Assembly: GCA_018665505.1 (NCBI GenBank)
Contig: JABJCS010000733.1
Coordinates: 1-5,964, forward strand
DNA from: Alphaproteobacteria bacterium
GTDB taxonomy: Bacteria; Pseudomonadota; Alphaproteobacteria; UBA8366
Direction of reading: 5' to 3'
Length of the DNA: 5,964 bases
This document shows positions 5,521 to 5,964 of the stretch, piece by piece. Each line of letters starts with the position of its first letter. Within the stretch, counting starts at the first letter, position 1. Both the position numbers and the translations under genes were made by a program. The notes under the pieces are model-generated. The model did no database searches, was not told the DNA's origin, and saw nothing but the letters and a program-made list of their open reading frames with translations.

Positions 5521-5964
5521 AATCAAGTTCACAATACGGGGCCTTACCCTTGACCGTGGTGCGCCACATCAGCCGACGTTGAGGGAGATCGTAATCCAGG
5601 ATTGCGCGGTGCTGCACCGTGCAATTGTCCCAGATAACGACATCGCCGACCCGCCATTTGTGTTGATAGATGAACTCCGGCTTCACGATGTGATCGGCGA
5701 GAGCCTCGATCAGCGCTTCGCTGTCTCGCGCGCTCCTACCCAAAATCTCGGTGCAATCGTCACGAACAATGTAAAGGCTTTTGCGGCCGGTTCTGGGGTG
5801 ACTGCGCACGATGGGGTGTTCCACCGGTGGATAATTGGCGATATCTTCGGCGCTCACGGGAGACGACCGTTTGCGGCCGCGAAAATCGAAAATGCCGCGC
5901 AGGCTTAAAATCTCATCCTTAAGGTCTGCTGGCAACGTATCCCAGGCCGCTGCGGCATTGGCGA
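5519..5964 (-). CDS. TauD/TfdA-family Fe(II)/2-oxoglutarate dioxygenase, C-terminal part, cut by the window edge
   Basis: The frame is open from the right edge to the TAA at 5521-5519, giving 147 visible residues. A TTG at 5935-5933 is not the start: the frame continues upstream through N-A-A-A-A-W-D-T-L-P-A-D-L-K, which matches the helix that follows the H-x-D motif in this family. Visible marks are V-E-H-P-I-V-R-S-H-P-R-T-G-R-K-S-L-Y, the distal iron ligand His at 5611-5609 in W-D-N-C-T-V-Q-H-R-A, and the 2-oxoglutarate-binding Arg at 5563-5561 in R-R-L-M-W-R-T-T. The first His and Asp of the facial triad lie off the window; full proteins are about 280-300 residues. The family couples 2-oxoglutarate decarboxylation to hydroxylation, often releasing sulfite, an alcohol or a phenol from a sulfonate, sulfate ester or aryl ether. 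The substrate cannot be told. It is on the same strand as the kinase and probably ends its own transcript near 5500. Confidence 0.9.
   Translation of the reverse strand, partial: ANAAAAWDTLPADLKDEILSLRGIFDFRGRKRSSPVSAEDIANYPPVEHPIVRSHPRTGRKSLYIVRDDCTEILGRSARDSEALIEALADHIVKPEFIYQHKWRVGDVVIWDNCTVQHRAILDYDLPQRRLMWRTTVKGKAPYCELD

Noticed and set aside
5519..5935. A complete small dioxygenase starting at TTG 5935
   Set aside because: The frame stays open to the window edge with typical TauD-family residues upstream, and the H-x-D iron motif must lie further upstream, so this is a truncated view of a longer gene.

Overview
The window is a piece of bacterial chromosome with about 54% GC by eye. All five recognisable genes are on the minus strand, so transcription runs from high to low coordinates. 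Moderate GC, a soluble GAF/multi-PAS hybrid histidine kinase with 'FQGYRG' PAS repeats, and catabolic genes of the Ltp2/DUF35, type-B carboxylesterase and TauD types suggest a Proteobacterium, most likely an alphaproteobacterium. No rRNA or marker gene is present to confirm this.

Layout in transcription order. (1) 5964-5519: C-terminal part of a TauD/TfdA-type Fe(II)/2-oxoglutarate dioxygenase, cut by the right edge. (2) 5518-5354: AT-rich spacer with two small hairpins, probably holding the end of the dioxygenase transcript and the start of the kinase transcript. (3) 5353-2540: a 937-residue cytosolic sensor histidine kinase (GAF, four PAS, HisKA, HATPase_c) with no response regulator in view. 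(4) 2539-2335: spacer with a perfect AGGTC-N4-GACCT inverted repeat. (5) 2334-1066: a thiolase-superfamily protein of the SCP-x/Ltp2 group without the nucleophilic cysteine. (6) 1053-532: a DUF35-type OB-fold protein whose start is 12 bases from the thiolase-like stop and whose ribosome binding site overlaps that stop. (7) 531-373: a strongly structured spacer with three nested or adjacent inverted repeats. (8) 372-1: N-terminal 124 residues of a type-B carboxylesterase, cut by the left edge.

How they may work together. The thiolase-like and DUF35 proteins almost certainly form one complex acting on a CoA thioester. The best-known precedent is Ltp2-ChsH2(DUF35), which removes a steroid side chain by retro-aldol cleavage. 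The residues replacing the thiolase catalytic set fit an aldolase better than a thiolase. The esterase (hydrolysis of an ester substrate) and the oxygenase (hydroxylation or oxidative cleavage) would suit a catabolic island for an ester-bearing terpenoid, steroid or similar compound. The substrate cannot be read from this window, and the kinase may be an unrelated neighbour.

No mobile element, CRISPR array, tRNA or rRNA was seen. The least explained parts are the long hairpin at 425-492, the DUF35 protein that has lost three of four expected zinc-ribbon cysteines, and the cysteine-less thiolase fold.
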